The notes beneath the pieces are model-generated. The model saw nothing but the letters and a program-made list of their open reading frames with translations. It searched no databases and was not told the origin of the DNA. The translations under genes and the position numbers were made by a program. Positions 50,456 to 61,946 of a stretch of DNA of 64,000 nt are shown here, one piece after another (the stretch's first letter is position 1; each line of letters begins with the position of its first letter). Location of the stretch: assembly GCF_049354825.1 (NCBI RefSeq), contig NZ_CP186480.1, forward strand, positions 1,736,001 to 1,800,000, written 5' to 3'. Source of the stretch: Novosphingobium sp049354825 (GTDB lineage: Bacteria > Pseudomonadota > Alphaproteobacteria > Sphingomonadales > Sphingomonadaceae).

Positions 50456-50736
50456 TTCTTCGCCGGGGCTTTGACGGTGGCGGACGCGGTCGGCGTCGCC
50501 TCGGTCTGCATCGGCTCGGTCTGCATCGGCTCGGGCGCCGGGCTCAGCGACGCGTCGGCGCCGGGCAGCGCGTTCGGGTCGGCAATCGGCATGTCCTCGG
50601 CCGCGACGCTGCCCATCGCTTCTTCGGCCGGCATCTCGACCGTGTCGGCCTGCGCCGCCTCGTTGGCGCTGTCGGACTTGCCGCAGGCGCCGAGCGCGAG
50701 AAGAGCGGGAGCGAGGAGGTAAACTGCAGGGCGCAT
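50452..50736 (-). CDS. small lipoprotein, acidic, unknown function
   Basis: This 94-residue protein (from the ATG at 50736) starts MRPAVYLLAPALLALGAC, with a lipobox LGAC. The mature part is acidic and rich in Ala, Pro, Glu and Met, and it contains the tandem PMQTEPMQTE encoded by a 15-bp direct repeat at 50501-50530. It looks disordered, like a linker. It is the first gene of the acyl-CoA operon and is coupled by GTGA to the next lipoprotein. Another in-frame ATG at 50751 adds five residues. Confidence 0.68.
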   Translation of the reverse strand: MRPAVYLLAPALLALGACGKSDSANEAAQADTVEMPAEEAMGSVAAEDMPIADPNALPGADASLSPAPEPMQTEPMQTEATPTASATVKAPAKK

Positions 50737-50844
50737 CGGCGGGCCTTTCATCGGGCGGAATCGATCGTGCCGGCTCTAACCGAGCGCGTGCGGGCAGGCA
50801 AACCGGCGCTGACACCGATCTATCGTCGGCGGCACGATGGCCGT

Positions 50845-50873
50845 TTGCAAACATATAAAGGTTTCTTTATATG
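50845..50873 (+). promoter_or_regulatory. promoter with embedded operator for the ArsR-type regulator and met operon
   Basis: CATATAAAG-GTTT-CTTTATATG (50852-50873) is a palindrome with perfect 9-bp arms. TTGCAA (50845-50850) and TATATG (50868-50873), 17 bases apart, form a sigma-70-like promoter whose -10 box is the right arm. A dimer bound here would block RNA polymerase. The start would fall near 50880, four bases before the ATG at 50884, and no Shine-Dalgarno sequence is present. Confidence 0.68.
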
Positions 50874-50883
50874 ACATTCCGAA

Positions 50884-51879
50884 ATGCGGATCGAACCCAC
50901 CTTGCGCGCGCTCGACGACGGTACCCGGCTGCGGATCCTGCGGCTGCTGGCGCATATGGAACTGGCGGTGGGGGAACTGGCGCAAGTGCTCGGGCAAAGC
51001 CAGCCGCGCGTCTCCCGCCACGTTCGCATCCTGTGCGATGCCGGCCTGGCCGAGCGGCGCAAGGAAGGCAGCTGGGTGTTCCTGCGCAGCCTGATCGCGC
51101 CCGGCGCCGCACCGCCACTGGCCGATGCACTGGCGCGCCTGCTCTCCGTGGCCGAGGCCGACGACGCCGCTTTCGCTGCCCGCTGCGGTGAAGACCGTCG
51201 CCACCTGGCCGCGATCCGCGCCGCCCGCGGCAGCCAGGCCGCCCAGTATTTCGCCCGCCATGCCGAGGAATGGGACACGCTGCGCAGCCTGCACGCGCCC
51301 GATGCCCCGGTCGAGGCGGCGCTCGGAAAGGCGCTGGGCGCCGGGCCGCTGGGGGCGCTGCTCGACGTCGGCACCGGCACGGGCCGGATGGCCGAACTGT
51401 TCGCGCCGCGCTCCAGCCACGTCACCGCGCTCGACAAGAGTACAGAGATGCTGCGGCTGGCCCGCGCCCGGCTCGGCGCGCTGCCGGCGGGCAGCCTTGA
51501 CCTGGTGCAGGGCGATTTCACCGAACTGCCCTTCGCCGACGCCGCGTTCGACACCGTGTTGTTCCACCAGGTGCTCCACTATGCCCAGGCGCCGGAGGCC
51601 GTGCTGGCCGAAGCCGCGCGGGTGACCCGCGCCGGCGGCCGCGTCGCCATCGTCGATTTCGCCGCGCACGAGCGCGAGGAACTGCGCGAGCGCCACGCCC
51701 ACGCCCGCCTGGGCTTTTCGGACGAACAGATGCTGGGCCTGCTGACCGGCGCGGGCTTTGCCGCGGCGCCGCCGGTGGCGCTGCCCGGCACGCCGCTGAC
51801 CGTCAAGATCTGGACCGCCACGCGCCAGCCCGGTTCCGGTCGGGTGACCCGCGGCGCCGCAACGAAAGCCCCCGCATGA
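50884..51879 (+). CDS. ArsR-family regulator fused to a SAM-dependent methyltransferase
   Basis: This 331-residue protein has an ArsR winged helix (about 1-95; VGELAQVLGQSQPRVSRHVRIL as recognition region) and a class I methyltransferase fold from about 120, with LLDVGTGTGRMAEL at 159-172. It precedes metF and metH and is coupled to metF by ATGA. In proteobacteria this fusion type is linked to SAM/SAH-responsive control of the methionine cycle; binding of SAM or SAH is inferred. It probably represses itself and the operon through the palindrome 11 bases before its ATG. It lacks metal-site cysteines seen in arsenic sensors. Confidence 0.88.
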   Translation: MRIEPTLRALDDGTRLRILRLLAHMELAVGELAQVLGQSQPRVSRHVRILCDAGLAERRKEGSWVFLRSLIAPGAAPPLADALARLLSVAEADDAAFAARCGEDRRHLAAIRAARGSQAAQYFARHAEEWDTLRSLHAPDAPVEAALGKALGAGPLGALLDVGTGTGRMAELFAPRSSHVTALDKSTEMLRLARARLGALPAGSLDLVQGDFTELPFADAAFDTVLFHQVLHYAQAPEAVLAEAARVTRAGGRVAIVDFAAHEREELRERHAHARLGFSDEQMLGLLTGAGFAAAPPVALPGTPLTVKIWTATRQPGSGRVTRGAATKAPA

Positions 51880-52811
51880 CCCGCGCCAATACCCGGCCAC
51901 GCAACGAAGCCGCCACCGCGGGAGCCCCGCCGCTGTTCGCGGGCCTGCCCGGCGATATTGCCATCAGCTTCGAATTCTTTCCCCCCAAGTCCGAGGCGAT
52001 GCAGGCGCAGCTGTGGCAGACGCTGGAAACGCTGGCCCCGCTTGGCCCCGAGTTCGTTTCCGTCACGTATGGTGCCGGCGGCACCACGCGTGAGCGTACC
52101 CACGCCACCGTCGCCCGGATCGCGCAGGAAACCGCCATCCCCGCCGCCGCGCACCTGACCTGCGTCGAGGCCAGCCGCGCCGATGTCGACGCGGTCGCGC
52201 GCGCTTACTGGGAGGCGGGCGTGCGCCACGTCGTGGCGCTGCGCGGCGACATGCCGGCCGGCCCCGGGACGCCGTTCGCGCCCCACCCCGACGGTTATGC
52301 GAACGCCGCCGAGCTGGTCGCGGGCCTGAAGGCAATCGCCCCGTTCGAGATCTCGGTGGCCGCATATCCCGAATGTCATCCCGACAGTGCCGACGAGGCC
52401 GCCGACATCGCCAACCTCGCGGCCAAGGTCGGCGCCGGGGCCAGCCGCGCGCTGACCCAGTTCTTCTTCGAACCCGACGCCTTCTTCCGCTTTCGCGACG
52501 CCGCCGCAGCCGCCGGCATCGACGTGCCGCTGGTGCCGGGGATCATGCCGGTCACGAACTATGCAAACATCCAGCGCATGGCGGCGATGTGCGGCACCGC
52601 GGTGCCGGCGTGGCTGGGCAAGCTGTTCGAAGGGCTGGACGACCATCCCGGCTCGCGCCAGCTGGTTGCCGCAACCGTGGCCGCCGAGATGTGCCGGCGG
52701 CTTTACGCCGGCGGCGTGCGCGACTTCCACTTCTATACGCTCAACCGGGCGGAGCTCAGCTACGCGATCTGCCACCTGCTTGGCGTTCGCCCGAAAGGAA
52801 CCGGCCAATGA
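51876..52811 (+). CDS. metF: methylenetetrahydrofolate reductase
   Basis: This 311-residue FAD enzyme makes 5-methyltetrahydrofolate, the methyl donor for MetH. It has ISFEFFPPKSEAM at the N terminus, VSVTYGAGGTTRERT, HLTCVEASRADVD, and the later TQFFFEPDAFFRF. Length is standard for bacteria (about 300). Its ATG overlaps the regulator stop, and its stop overlaps the first metH gene (ATGA). The operon thus makes the methyl donor and uses it. Confidence 0.95.
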   Translation: MTRANTRPRNEAATAGAPPLFAGLPGDIAISFEFFPPKSEAMQAQLWQTLETLAPLGPEFVSVTYGAGGTTRERTHATVARIAQETAIPAAAHLTCVEASRADVDAVARAYWEAGVRHVVALRGDMPAGPGTPFAPHPDGYANAAELVAGLKAIAPFEISVAAYPECHPDSADEAADIANLAAKVGAGASRALTQFFFEPDAFFRFRDAAAAAGIDVPLVPGIMPVTNYANIQRMAAMCGTAVPAWLGKLFEGLDDHPGSRQLVAATVAAEMCRRLYAGGVRDFHFYTLNRAELSYAICHLLGVRPKGTGQ

Positions 52812-53868
52812 CCCCTCGCCAAACCTTCCTGGCCGAGGCTGCCAGGCGCATCCTGATCATCGACGGTGCGTTCGGGACCGAGATCCAGAATTGCAAGCTG
52901 ACCGAGGCGGACTACGCCGGTTCGCTGGGACTGGGCCATGACCAGAAAGGCAACAACGACATCCTGGCGCTGACCAGGCCGGAAGTGCCGGAATCGATCC
53001 ACCGCGCCTATTTCGAGGCCGGCGCCGACATTGCCGAGACCAACACCTTTTCCGCCAACCGCATCAGCCAAGCCGACTACGGCGCCGAACACCTGGTGCG
53101 CGAGATCAACCTGGCCAGCGCCGGCATCGCCCGCAAGGTTGCCGACGAATTCGCGGCGAAAGACGCCGAAAAAGGTATCTGGCGCCCGCGGTTCGTTGCC
53201 GGCGCGATCGGGCCGACCAACAAGACATTGTCGCTGTCGCCCGACGTCAACGATCCCGGCTACCGCGAGATCGACTGGGACACGCTGGTCGATGTCTATC
53301 ACGAACAGGCCGCCGCGCTGGTCGAGGGCGGGGCAGATTTCATCCTGATCGAGACGGTCTTCGACACGCTCAACGCCAAGGCCGGGATCATGGCGGTCAA
53401 GCGGCTCGAGGCGGAACTGGGCCGCGACGTGCCGATCATGCTGTCGATGACCCTGACCGACCTGTCGGGCCGCAACCTGTCGGGCCACACGGTCGAGGCG
53501 TTCTGGTACGCGGTGCGCCATGCCCGGCCGCTGACGATCGGGCTCAACTGCAGCTTCGGTGCCACCCAGCTGCGCCCGCACGTCCGCGCGCTCAGCGCAA
53601 TCGCCGATAGCCTGATCATGGTCTATCCCAATGCCGGTCTCCCCAACGAACTGGGCGCCTACGACGAGGAACCGCCGACGACTGCGGGCCTCGTGCGCGA
53701 ATGGGCCGAAGCGGGGCAAGTCAACGTGCTGGGCGGCTGCTGCGGCAGCACGCCCGCGCACATCGCCGCGATTGCCCAGGCTGCGCAGGGGCTGGCCCCG
53801 CGCGTGATCCCCGCCGCTGCCCCGGTCACCCGGCTGGCCGGCCTTGAACCCTTTACGATGGCGGCCTG

Positions 53869-53869
<1 letters not shown>
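52808..53869 (+). CDS. metH: methionine synthase, N-terminal homocysteine-binding subunit (split MetH)
   Basis: This 353-residue protein is the homocysteine-binding barrel of cobalamin-dependent methionine synthase. It starts RILIIDGAFGTEIQ; zinc cysteines are visible in GLNCSFG and GGCCGSTP, and ETNTFSANR is conserved. In E. coli MetH this is one polypeptide with the rest; here it ends and the next gene begins in TGATG. The domain is complete and no frameshift is needed, so this is a true split, as I recall for other sphingomonads. Confidence 0.93.
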
Positions 53870-56487
<2,618 letters not shown>

Positions 56488-56495
56488 TCGCGGAT

Positions 56496-56520
56496 GCAAC
56501 AATTCGTTCGCGGCGCCGTT
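56496..56520 (+). promoter_or_regulatory. possible EcfG-type promoter of the DUF2231 gene
   Basis: GCAAC (56496-56500), a 16-base spacer and CGTT (56517-56520) match the EcfG consensus GGAAC-N16/17-CGTT with one mismatch. It precedes the DUF2231 gene by 32 bases. It is a pattern match only, but it lies in the right place between metH and this gene. Confidence 0.35.
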
Positions 56521-56551
56521 TCACGTGCCTAGGCGAATGAGGAGCGATGCG

Positions 56552-57022
56552 ATGGCCCGACCCGGCTTCAGACCCCACGTGGCAATCGGAGGGGTGCCGG
56601 TGCACGCCATGCTGGTGCCGTTTCCGATCGTCTGTTTCACCGGCGCGCTGCTGACCGACATCACCTATCTGAGCAGCGGCGGCCAGGTGCAGTGGGCCAA
56701 TTTCTCCCAGTGGTTCCTTGCGTTTGGTGAGATGATGGGCGCGCTGGCGGCGCTGATGGGCCTGATCGACCTGTTCCGCACGCCCCGCGCCGACCGGCCT
56801 TCGATCGGATACATCCACTTCGCCGGCAGCGCGATCACGCTGACGCTGGGGCTGTTCAACAACTTCGTCCACGCCCGCGACGGCTGGACCGGGGTGGCCG
56901 GAACCGGGATCATCCTGTCGGTGCTGACGGTGCTGTCGCTGATCGTCACCGGGTTCCTCGGCCACCGCCTTGCCTATGTTCACCAGCGCGGCCGCGTTGT
57001 CGCCGACGAAAGGACGCTGTGA
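56552..57022 (+). CDS. DUF2231 membrane protein
   Basis: This 156-residue inner-membrane protein has about four hydrophobic segments and the DUF2231 start VPVHAMLVPFPIVCF, then FSQWFLAFGEMMGALAAL and a conserved HFAGSAITLTLGLFNNFVHARDG. Function is unknown; the family is often near oxidative or metal genes. The ATG at 56552 has GAGGAG six bases upstream, deciding the start over the upstream in-frame codons. Its stop overlaps the start region of the dehydrogenase (GTGATG), so the two are co-expressed. Confidence 0.87.
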   Translation: MARPGFRPHVAIGGVPVHAMLVPFPIVCFTGALLTDITYLSSGGQVQWANFSQWFLAFGEMMGALAALMGLIDLFRTPRADRPSIGYIHFAGSAITLTLGLFNNFVHARDGWTGVAGTGIILSVLTVLSLIVTGFLGHRLAYVHQRGRVVADERTL

Positions 57023-58365
57023 TGCGCACCCGCCTCCTGACCGCCGCCGCGCTGCTCGCCCTCGGGGCCTGTTCCAAGCCCCACTTCGCGGGCGAGGAGC
57101 AGTACGGACCCAATCCGCGCCTGCCCAAGCCGCAGCAGTTCCTGTTCCCGCCGATGGGCATCGCCAACCCGACCGGCTTCAAGGCGAACGAGGCGCCGAC
57201 CGCGGCACCCGGCTTCCAGGTCACCGCCTTTGCCAGGGACCTCAACTTTCCGCGCCGCGTCCTGCCGCTGCCCAACGGCGACGTGATCGTGGCCGAAAGC
57301 GGCGGTCCGGGGCTGGAGCACGTGCTGCGGCCCAAGGACATCATCTTCAACCTGGTCATCGGCGGCGCGCATGCGAGCGTGAAGCCGGGCAACCGCATCC
57401 TGCTGCTGCGCGACAGCAACGGCGACGGCGTGGCCGACCAGAAGTTCGTGCTGGTCCCCAAGATGGCTTCGCCGTTCGGTCTCGCGGTGATCGGCAGCAC
57501 GCTGTACGTCGGCGCGACCGACGCGCTGTGGGCGTTTCCGTTTACCGCCGGCGCGACCAGCGTCGGCCAGGGCCGCATCGTCACGAGCCTGCCGGGCGGG
57601 CCGATCGATCACCACTGGACCAAGGACGTCGTCGCCAGTCCCGACGGGTCGAAGCTCTACGTCGGCGTCGGCTCCAACTCCAATATCGTCGAGAACGGGC
57701 TGGAGGCCGAGCACAACCGCGCCGCGATCCTGGAAGTCGACCCGAAGAACGGCGCCAGCCGCTTGTTCGCCACCGGGCTGCGCAATCCCAACGGGCTGCA
57801 GTTCTACCCGGGCAGCAACACGCTGTTCGCAGTCATCAACGAGCGTGATGAGCTGGGAAACAACCTGGTTCCAGATTACCTCACCAGCGTGAAGGACGGC
57901 GCGCATTACGGTTGGCCGTGGTCCTACTACGGTCAGCACGTCGACGTTCGCGTCCATCCGCAGCGCCCCGACATGGTCGCCAAGGCGATCAAGCCCGATT
58001 ACGCGCTGGGACCGCACACCGCGGCGCTGGGGCTGACTTTCGTCAACGGCGGCATGATGCCTGCCCAGTTCCAGGGTGGCGCCTTCGTGGGTGAGCACGG
58101 TTCGTGGGACCGCACGGTGTTCTACGGCTACCAGGTGGTGTTCGTGCCGTTCGCCGGCGGCAAGCCGACCGGCAAGCCGATGCCGTTCCTGACCGGCTTC
58201 ATCGACGGCAAGGGCAATGCCCGCGGCCGCCCGGTGGGCGTGGCGATGGACCGCGCCGGCGCGCTGCTGGTGGCGGACGACGTGGGCCAGGCGATCTGGC
58301 GCGTCACCCCGGCGGGCGGCGCCCCGGCGGGCGGCGCTCCGGCGGCCAGGCCCCCGGCGCGCTAG
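57022..58365 (+). CDS. sorbosone-dehydrogenase-like lipoprotein (PQQ-type beta-propeller)
   Basis: This 447-residue envelope protein has a lipobox (LLALGAC, Cys about 17) and a six-bladed propeller resembling the L-sorbosone dehydrogenase/soluble glucose dehydrogenase family. Typical segments are FPRRVLPLPNGDVIVAES, DHHWTKDVVASPDGSKLYV, GLRNPNGLQFYP and GEHGSWDRT. It may oxidise a sugar aldehyde with PQQ, but no PQQ genes are nearby. The C-terminal tail is an Ala/Pro/Gly repeat (PAGGAPAGGAPA). The ATG at 57022 with AAAGGA seven bases before is preferred over the GTG at 57019. Confidence 0.85.
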   Translation: MRTRLLTAAALLALGACSKPHFAGEEQYGPNPRLPKPQQFLFPPMGIANPTGFKANEAPTAAPGFQVTAFARDLNFPRRVLPLPNGDVIVAESGGPGLEHVLRPKDIIFNLVIGGAHASVKPGNRILLLRDSNGDGVADQKFVLVPKMASPFGLAVIGSTLYVGATDALWAFPFTAGATSVGQGRIVTSLPGGPIDHHWTKDVVASPDGSKLYVGVGSNSNIVENGLEAEHNRAAILEVDPKNGASRLFATGLRNPNGLQFYPGSNTLFAVINERDELGNNLVPDYLTSVKDGAHYGWPWSYYGQHVDVRVHPQRPDMVAKAIKPDYALGPHTAALGLTFVNGGMMPAQFQGGAFVGEHGSWDRTVFYGYQVVFVPFAGGKPTGKPMPFLTGFIDGKGNARGRPVGVAMDRAGALLVADDVGQAIWRVTPAGGAPAGGAPAARPPAR

Positions 58366-58396
58366 ACGCCGGCGGCAGCGCGGCTATCATGGCCGC

Positions 58397-59584
58397 GTGC
58401 GCTGCCTGTTAGCCCCCATCATCGCGATGCTGGTCGCATCCTCCGCCGCTGCCCAGCCAGCCGCGGTCGCGGTCGCCTTCGATCGCCATCACGTGCGCCC
58501 GGTTCTGGCCGAGGGCCAGGCCAACCGTGCCACCGGGCGCGCCGTCACCGCCGACGATCCGGTGCGCGTCGCCTCGATCTCCAAGCTGGTGACGACGCTC
58601 GGCGTCATGCGGCTGGTCGATGGCGGCACGCTCGACCTTGATCGCGACGTGTCGGACTATCTCGGCTACCCGGTCCGCAACCCCGCCTTCCCCGATACGC
58701 CGATCACGCTGGCGATGCTGCTCTCGCACCGCTCCAGCCTGCTCGACGGACCCGATCTCTACATCATCCCGCTTGGCCACACGATCCGCGAGACGCTGGC
58801 CGATCCGCGCGTCTGGGACCCCGCCCACGCGCCGGGCAGCGACTGGTTCCACTACACCAACCTCAATTTCCCCGTCGTCGCCAGCGTGATGGAGCGGGTG
58901 ACGAACGAGCGGTTCGACCGGCTGATGGCGCGGCTGGTGCTCAGGCCGCTCGGGCTCGGTGCCTGCTTCAACTGGGGCGAAGGGTGCAGCGCCGCGCAGG
59001 CAGCGCGTGCGGTGGTGCTGTACCGCGACAGCGGCGAGGTCGCCAAGGACGACCTCAAGGGCGCGCTGCCAGCCTGCCCGGTGGTGGTGGATGAAGGACA
59101 ACCCTGCGACCTTGCGCGCTACGTGCCGGGCTGGAACGGCGCGCTGTTCGGCCCGCAGGGCGGCCTCAGGATCTCGATGCGCGACCTTGCCCGCGTCGGC
59201 CAATTGCTGGCGCGGCACGGCAAGGGGTTCCTGTCACCCGCTGCGATGGAGCGGATGGTGGCCCCGGCCTGGACGCTCTCCGCGGACAACGGCCTTGGCG
59301 AGGACGGCACCCACAGCGGGTTCTTCTGCGCCTACGGCCTGGCGGTGCACCACATCGGCGGCGGCGGCCCCGCTTGCCATGACGACCTGTTTGGCGACGG
59401 CGTGCAGCGCCTGGGCCACGCGGGCGACGCCTATGGCCTGCGCGCCGGGCTGTGGGTCGATCCGGCCACCGGGCGCGGCCTGGCCTTCTTCACCACCGCG
59501 GTGCCGGCCGGTTCGAAGGGGACGCGCAGCGCCTTCTCCGCGGCCGAGGAAAACGTCGTGTCCAGGGCCCTTCCAGCACACTGA
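58397..59584 (+). CDS. secreted beta-lactamase-family serine hydrolase
   Basis: This 395-residue exported protein starts with GTG and a signal (RCLLAPIIAMLVASSAAAQ). It has the penicillin-binding fold: SxxK as SISK, the Tyr motif HYTNLN, and the third motif HAGDAY in place of KTG. Such class C-like proteins are esterases or DD-peptidases more often than beta-lactamases. Three cysteines lie between the motifs. It lies 31 bases after the dehydrogenase stop, with CTATCA seven bases before the start and no Shine-Dalgarno sequence. Confidence 0.85.
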   Translation: MRCLLAPIIAMLVASSAAAQPAAVAVAFDRHHVRPVLAEGQANRATGRAVTADDPVRVASISKLVTTLGVMRLVDGGTLDLDRDVSDYLGYPVRNPAFPDTPITLAMLLSHRSSLLDGPDLYIIPLGHTIRETLADPRVWDPAHAPGSDWFHYTNLNFPVVASVMERVTNERFDRLMARLVLRPLGLGACFNWGEGCSAAQAARAVVLYRDSGEVAKDDLKGALPACPVVVDEGQPCDLARYVPGWNGALFGPQGGLRISMRDLARVGQLLARHGKGFLSPAAMERMVAPAWTLSADNGLGEDGTHSGFFCAYGLAVHHIGGGGPACHDDLFGDGVQRLGHAGDAYGLRAGLWVDPATGRGLAFFTTAVPAGSKGTRSAFSAAEENVVSRALPAH

Positions 59585-59666
59585 TCGCGCAGCAGTTTCC
59601 GCTTGCGACTCCGGCCCCGGCAGCGCAGCTTCGCGGCTTCGAATCCTTGGGGGCGCAGACATTTCC

Positions 59667-61832
59667 ATGACGCATCGTTTCATGCCGACCGCGCTTGCGG
59701 CGCTGGGCGCGACCGCGCTGGTTTCCACCACGCTGACTGCCCAGACCGCCCGGACTGCCCAGACCGCGCACGGCGCCAACAGCGCCCACCCGGTGGCGGT
59801 CGATACTTATCACGGGGTCAAGGTGTCCGACCCCTATCGCTGGCTTGAGGACGGCAGCGCGCCCGATACCAAGGCCTGGGTGGCGGCGCAGAACGCCAAG
59901 AGCCGCGCCTATTTCGACAGCAAGCCGGTGCACGACCGCATCGCCGCGGAACTGATGCGCCTGGCCAAGGGCACGGGGGTTTACGATTCGGGCATCCAGG
60001 CGGCGGGCGGCAAACTGTTCGCCTATACCGTCACCCCCGGCGCGCAGCAGCCGGTGATCTCGGTCCTGGCCGCGTCGGGCGATCCGGCCACGCGCCAGGC
60101 CGTTCTCGACCCGCTCAAGTTCGATGCCAGCGGCCACACCGCGATCGACTGGTTCGAACCCAGCCCCGACGGCAGCAAGATCGCGGTGTCGCTGTCGCAA
60201 GGCGGCAGCGAGATCGGCACGCTGCACGTCTTCGACGTCGCCACCGGCAAGGAGATCGAGGCGCCGATCCCCGAAGTGCAGCGCCCGACCGGCGGCGGCA
60301 CGCTGGCCTGGACGAAAGACGGCACCGGCTTCTGGTACACCCGCTATCCCGGCCCCGGCGCCGCCGATGGCGACCGCGATTTCAACATGCAGGCCTATTT
60401 CCACCGCCTTGGCAGCGATGCCGGCGCGGACGCCCTGGTCCTGCCGCTCAGCGCGGGACTGCCGCGCACGGGCGAGGTGTTCCTGTCCAACCCGGCGGGA
60501 GCCGACAGCGCGCTCGCCCGCGTGCAGAAGGGCGATGGCGGCGAATGGCAGGTCTTCCGCCTGACGCCCGCCGGGGCGACGCGGATCGCCACGTATGCGG
60601 ACGACCTGAAGACCGCGACGCTGGCCGCCGACGGCGCCGTCTACGGCATCAGCTATGCCGGCGCGCCTAACGGCAAGCTGGTCCGGATCGCGCCGGGCGG
60701 AACGATCCAGACCATTGTCCCGGCCGGCAAGGTCGCCTTCACCACCGACAGCCTGGTGGTGAACGGCGGGCGGCTTTACGCCACCTCGATCGACGGCGGG
60801 CCCAACCGCGTCACCAGCTATGCGCTCGACGGATCGGACGCCAGGGCGCTTCCCATCCCCGACATCGCCGCCGTCAGCGAGATCGTGCCGATGCCCGGCG
60901 GCGACCTGCTCTACCGCGTGCGCACTTATACCGAACCGGCGCGCTACCTGCGCTATGACGCCGCCGCCGGCACCAGCACGGCGACCCCGCTGACGGTGAC
61001 GACCCCGCTCGACATGACCGGCTTCAAGGTCACCCGGATGTTCGCGACCTCGAAGGACGGCACGAGGGTCCCGATCAGCCTGATCGCGCGCAGCGACATC
61101 AAGCTCGACGGGACGACGCCGACCATCCTTTACGGCTACGGCGGCTACGGCGTGAACATGGTGCCGGGCCTGGTCGGGTCGGCCACGTACATGTGGCTGA
61201 AGGCCGGCGGCGCCTGGGCGATCGCCAACATCCGCGGCGGCGGCGAATACGGCGAAGCCTGGCACACCGGCGGCAACCTCCTCAACAAGCAGAACGTGTT
61301 CGACGATTTCTACGCCGCGGCCGAATACCTGAAGGCGCAGAAGGTCACCTCGACGCAGCACCTCGGCTTGCTGGGCGGCTCCAACGGCGGGCTGCTGATG
61401 GGCGCCACGGTCACTCAGCACCCCGGCATCGCCAAGGCGGTGGTGAGCCAGGTCGGGATCTACGACATGCTGCGGGTCGAAACCTCGCCCAACGGGGCAT
61501 TCAACGTCACCGAGTTTGGCACGGTCAAGGACCCGGCGCAGTTCAAGGCGCTTTACGCCTATTCCCCGCTGCACCGCGTCCGCAAAGGCACGCAGTACCC
61601 GGCGATGCTGCTGACCACCGGCGACAACGACGGCCGCGTCGATCCGATGCACAGCCGCAAGTTCGTCGCCGCGCTCAACGCCAGCGGCACGCGCGCGCCG
61701 GTCTACCTGCGCACGTCGGCCAATGCCGGGCACGGCCAAGGCAGCTCGCTGTCCGAAGCGGTGGCGCTTGCGGCGGATGTGCAAACGTTCTGGTTCGACC
61801 AGTTCGGGCTGGATTGGCCGCCTGCCAAGTGA
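59667..61832 (+). CDS. secreted S9A prolyl oligopeptidase
   Basis: This 721-residue enzyme has an N-terminal signal-like stretch (to about 27) with a TAQTARTAQTAH repeat, a beta-propeller and the hydrolase domain. The catalytic Ser is in GGSNGGLLMGA, with RGGGEYGEAWHTGG and the His in NAGHGQGSS. It cleaves after proline in short peptides, probably in the periplasm. It is unlike the cytosolic oligopeptidase B at 33555. An 82-base gap precedes it. Family length (about 690-720) fits. Confidence 0.91.
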   Translation: MTHRFMPTALAALGATALVSTTLTAQTARTAQTAHGANSAHPVAVDTYHGVKVSDPYRWLEDGSAPDTKAWVAAQNAKSRAYFDSKPVHDRIAAELMRLAKGTGVYDSGIQAAGGKLFAYTVTPGAQQPVISVLAASGDPATRQAVLDPLKFDASGHTAIDWFEPSPDGSKIAVSLSQGGSEIGTLHVFDVATGKEIEAPIPEVQRPTGGGTLAWTKDGTGFWYTRYPGPGAADGDRDFNMQAYFHRLGSDAGADALVLPLSAGLPRTGEVFLSNPAGADSALARVQKGDGGEWQVFRLTPAGATRIATYADDLKTATLAADGAVYGISYAGAPNGKLVRIAPGGTIQTIVPAGKVAFTTDSLVVNGGRLYATSIDGGPNRVTSYALDGSDARALPIPDIAAVSEIVPMPGGDLLYRVRTYTEPARYLRYDAAAGTSTATPLTVTTPLDMTGFKVTRMFATSKDGTRVPISLIARSDIKLDGTTPTILYGYGGYGVNMVPGLVGSATYMWLKAGGAWAIANIRGGGEYGEAWHTGGNLLNKQNVFDDFYAAAEYLKAQKVTSTQHLGLLGGSNGGLLMGATVTQHPGIAKAVVSQVGIYDMLRVETSPNGAFNVTEFGTVKDPAQFKALYAYSPLHRVRKGTQYPAMLLTTGDNDGRVDPMHSRKFVAALNASGTRAPVYLRTSANAGHGQGSSLSEAVALAADVQTFWFDQFGLDWPPAK

Positions 61833-61946
61833 TGCGTTGGACCGCCAGGGCATTGACCGCTGGCGCCGCGCTGCACCTCCCTGCGCGGCGGGATAACTGG
61901 CCGCCGCGGGGTGTCCTACACGCGCCGGGTCTGGCATGGCGCCGCC

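Noticed and set aside
50752..52811. A cobalamin riboswitch before the methionine synthase genes
   Set aside because: The leader is too short and the genes overlap the upstream regulator; no B12-box-like or pseudoknot-like segment is visible.
59490..61937. Open frame of about 815 codons antisense to the prolyl oligopeptidase
   Set aside because: It is the shadow of a gene with a clear catalytic triad; the antisense translation is compositional noise.
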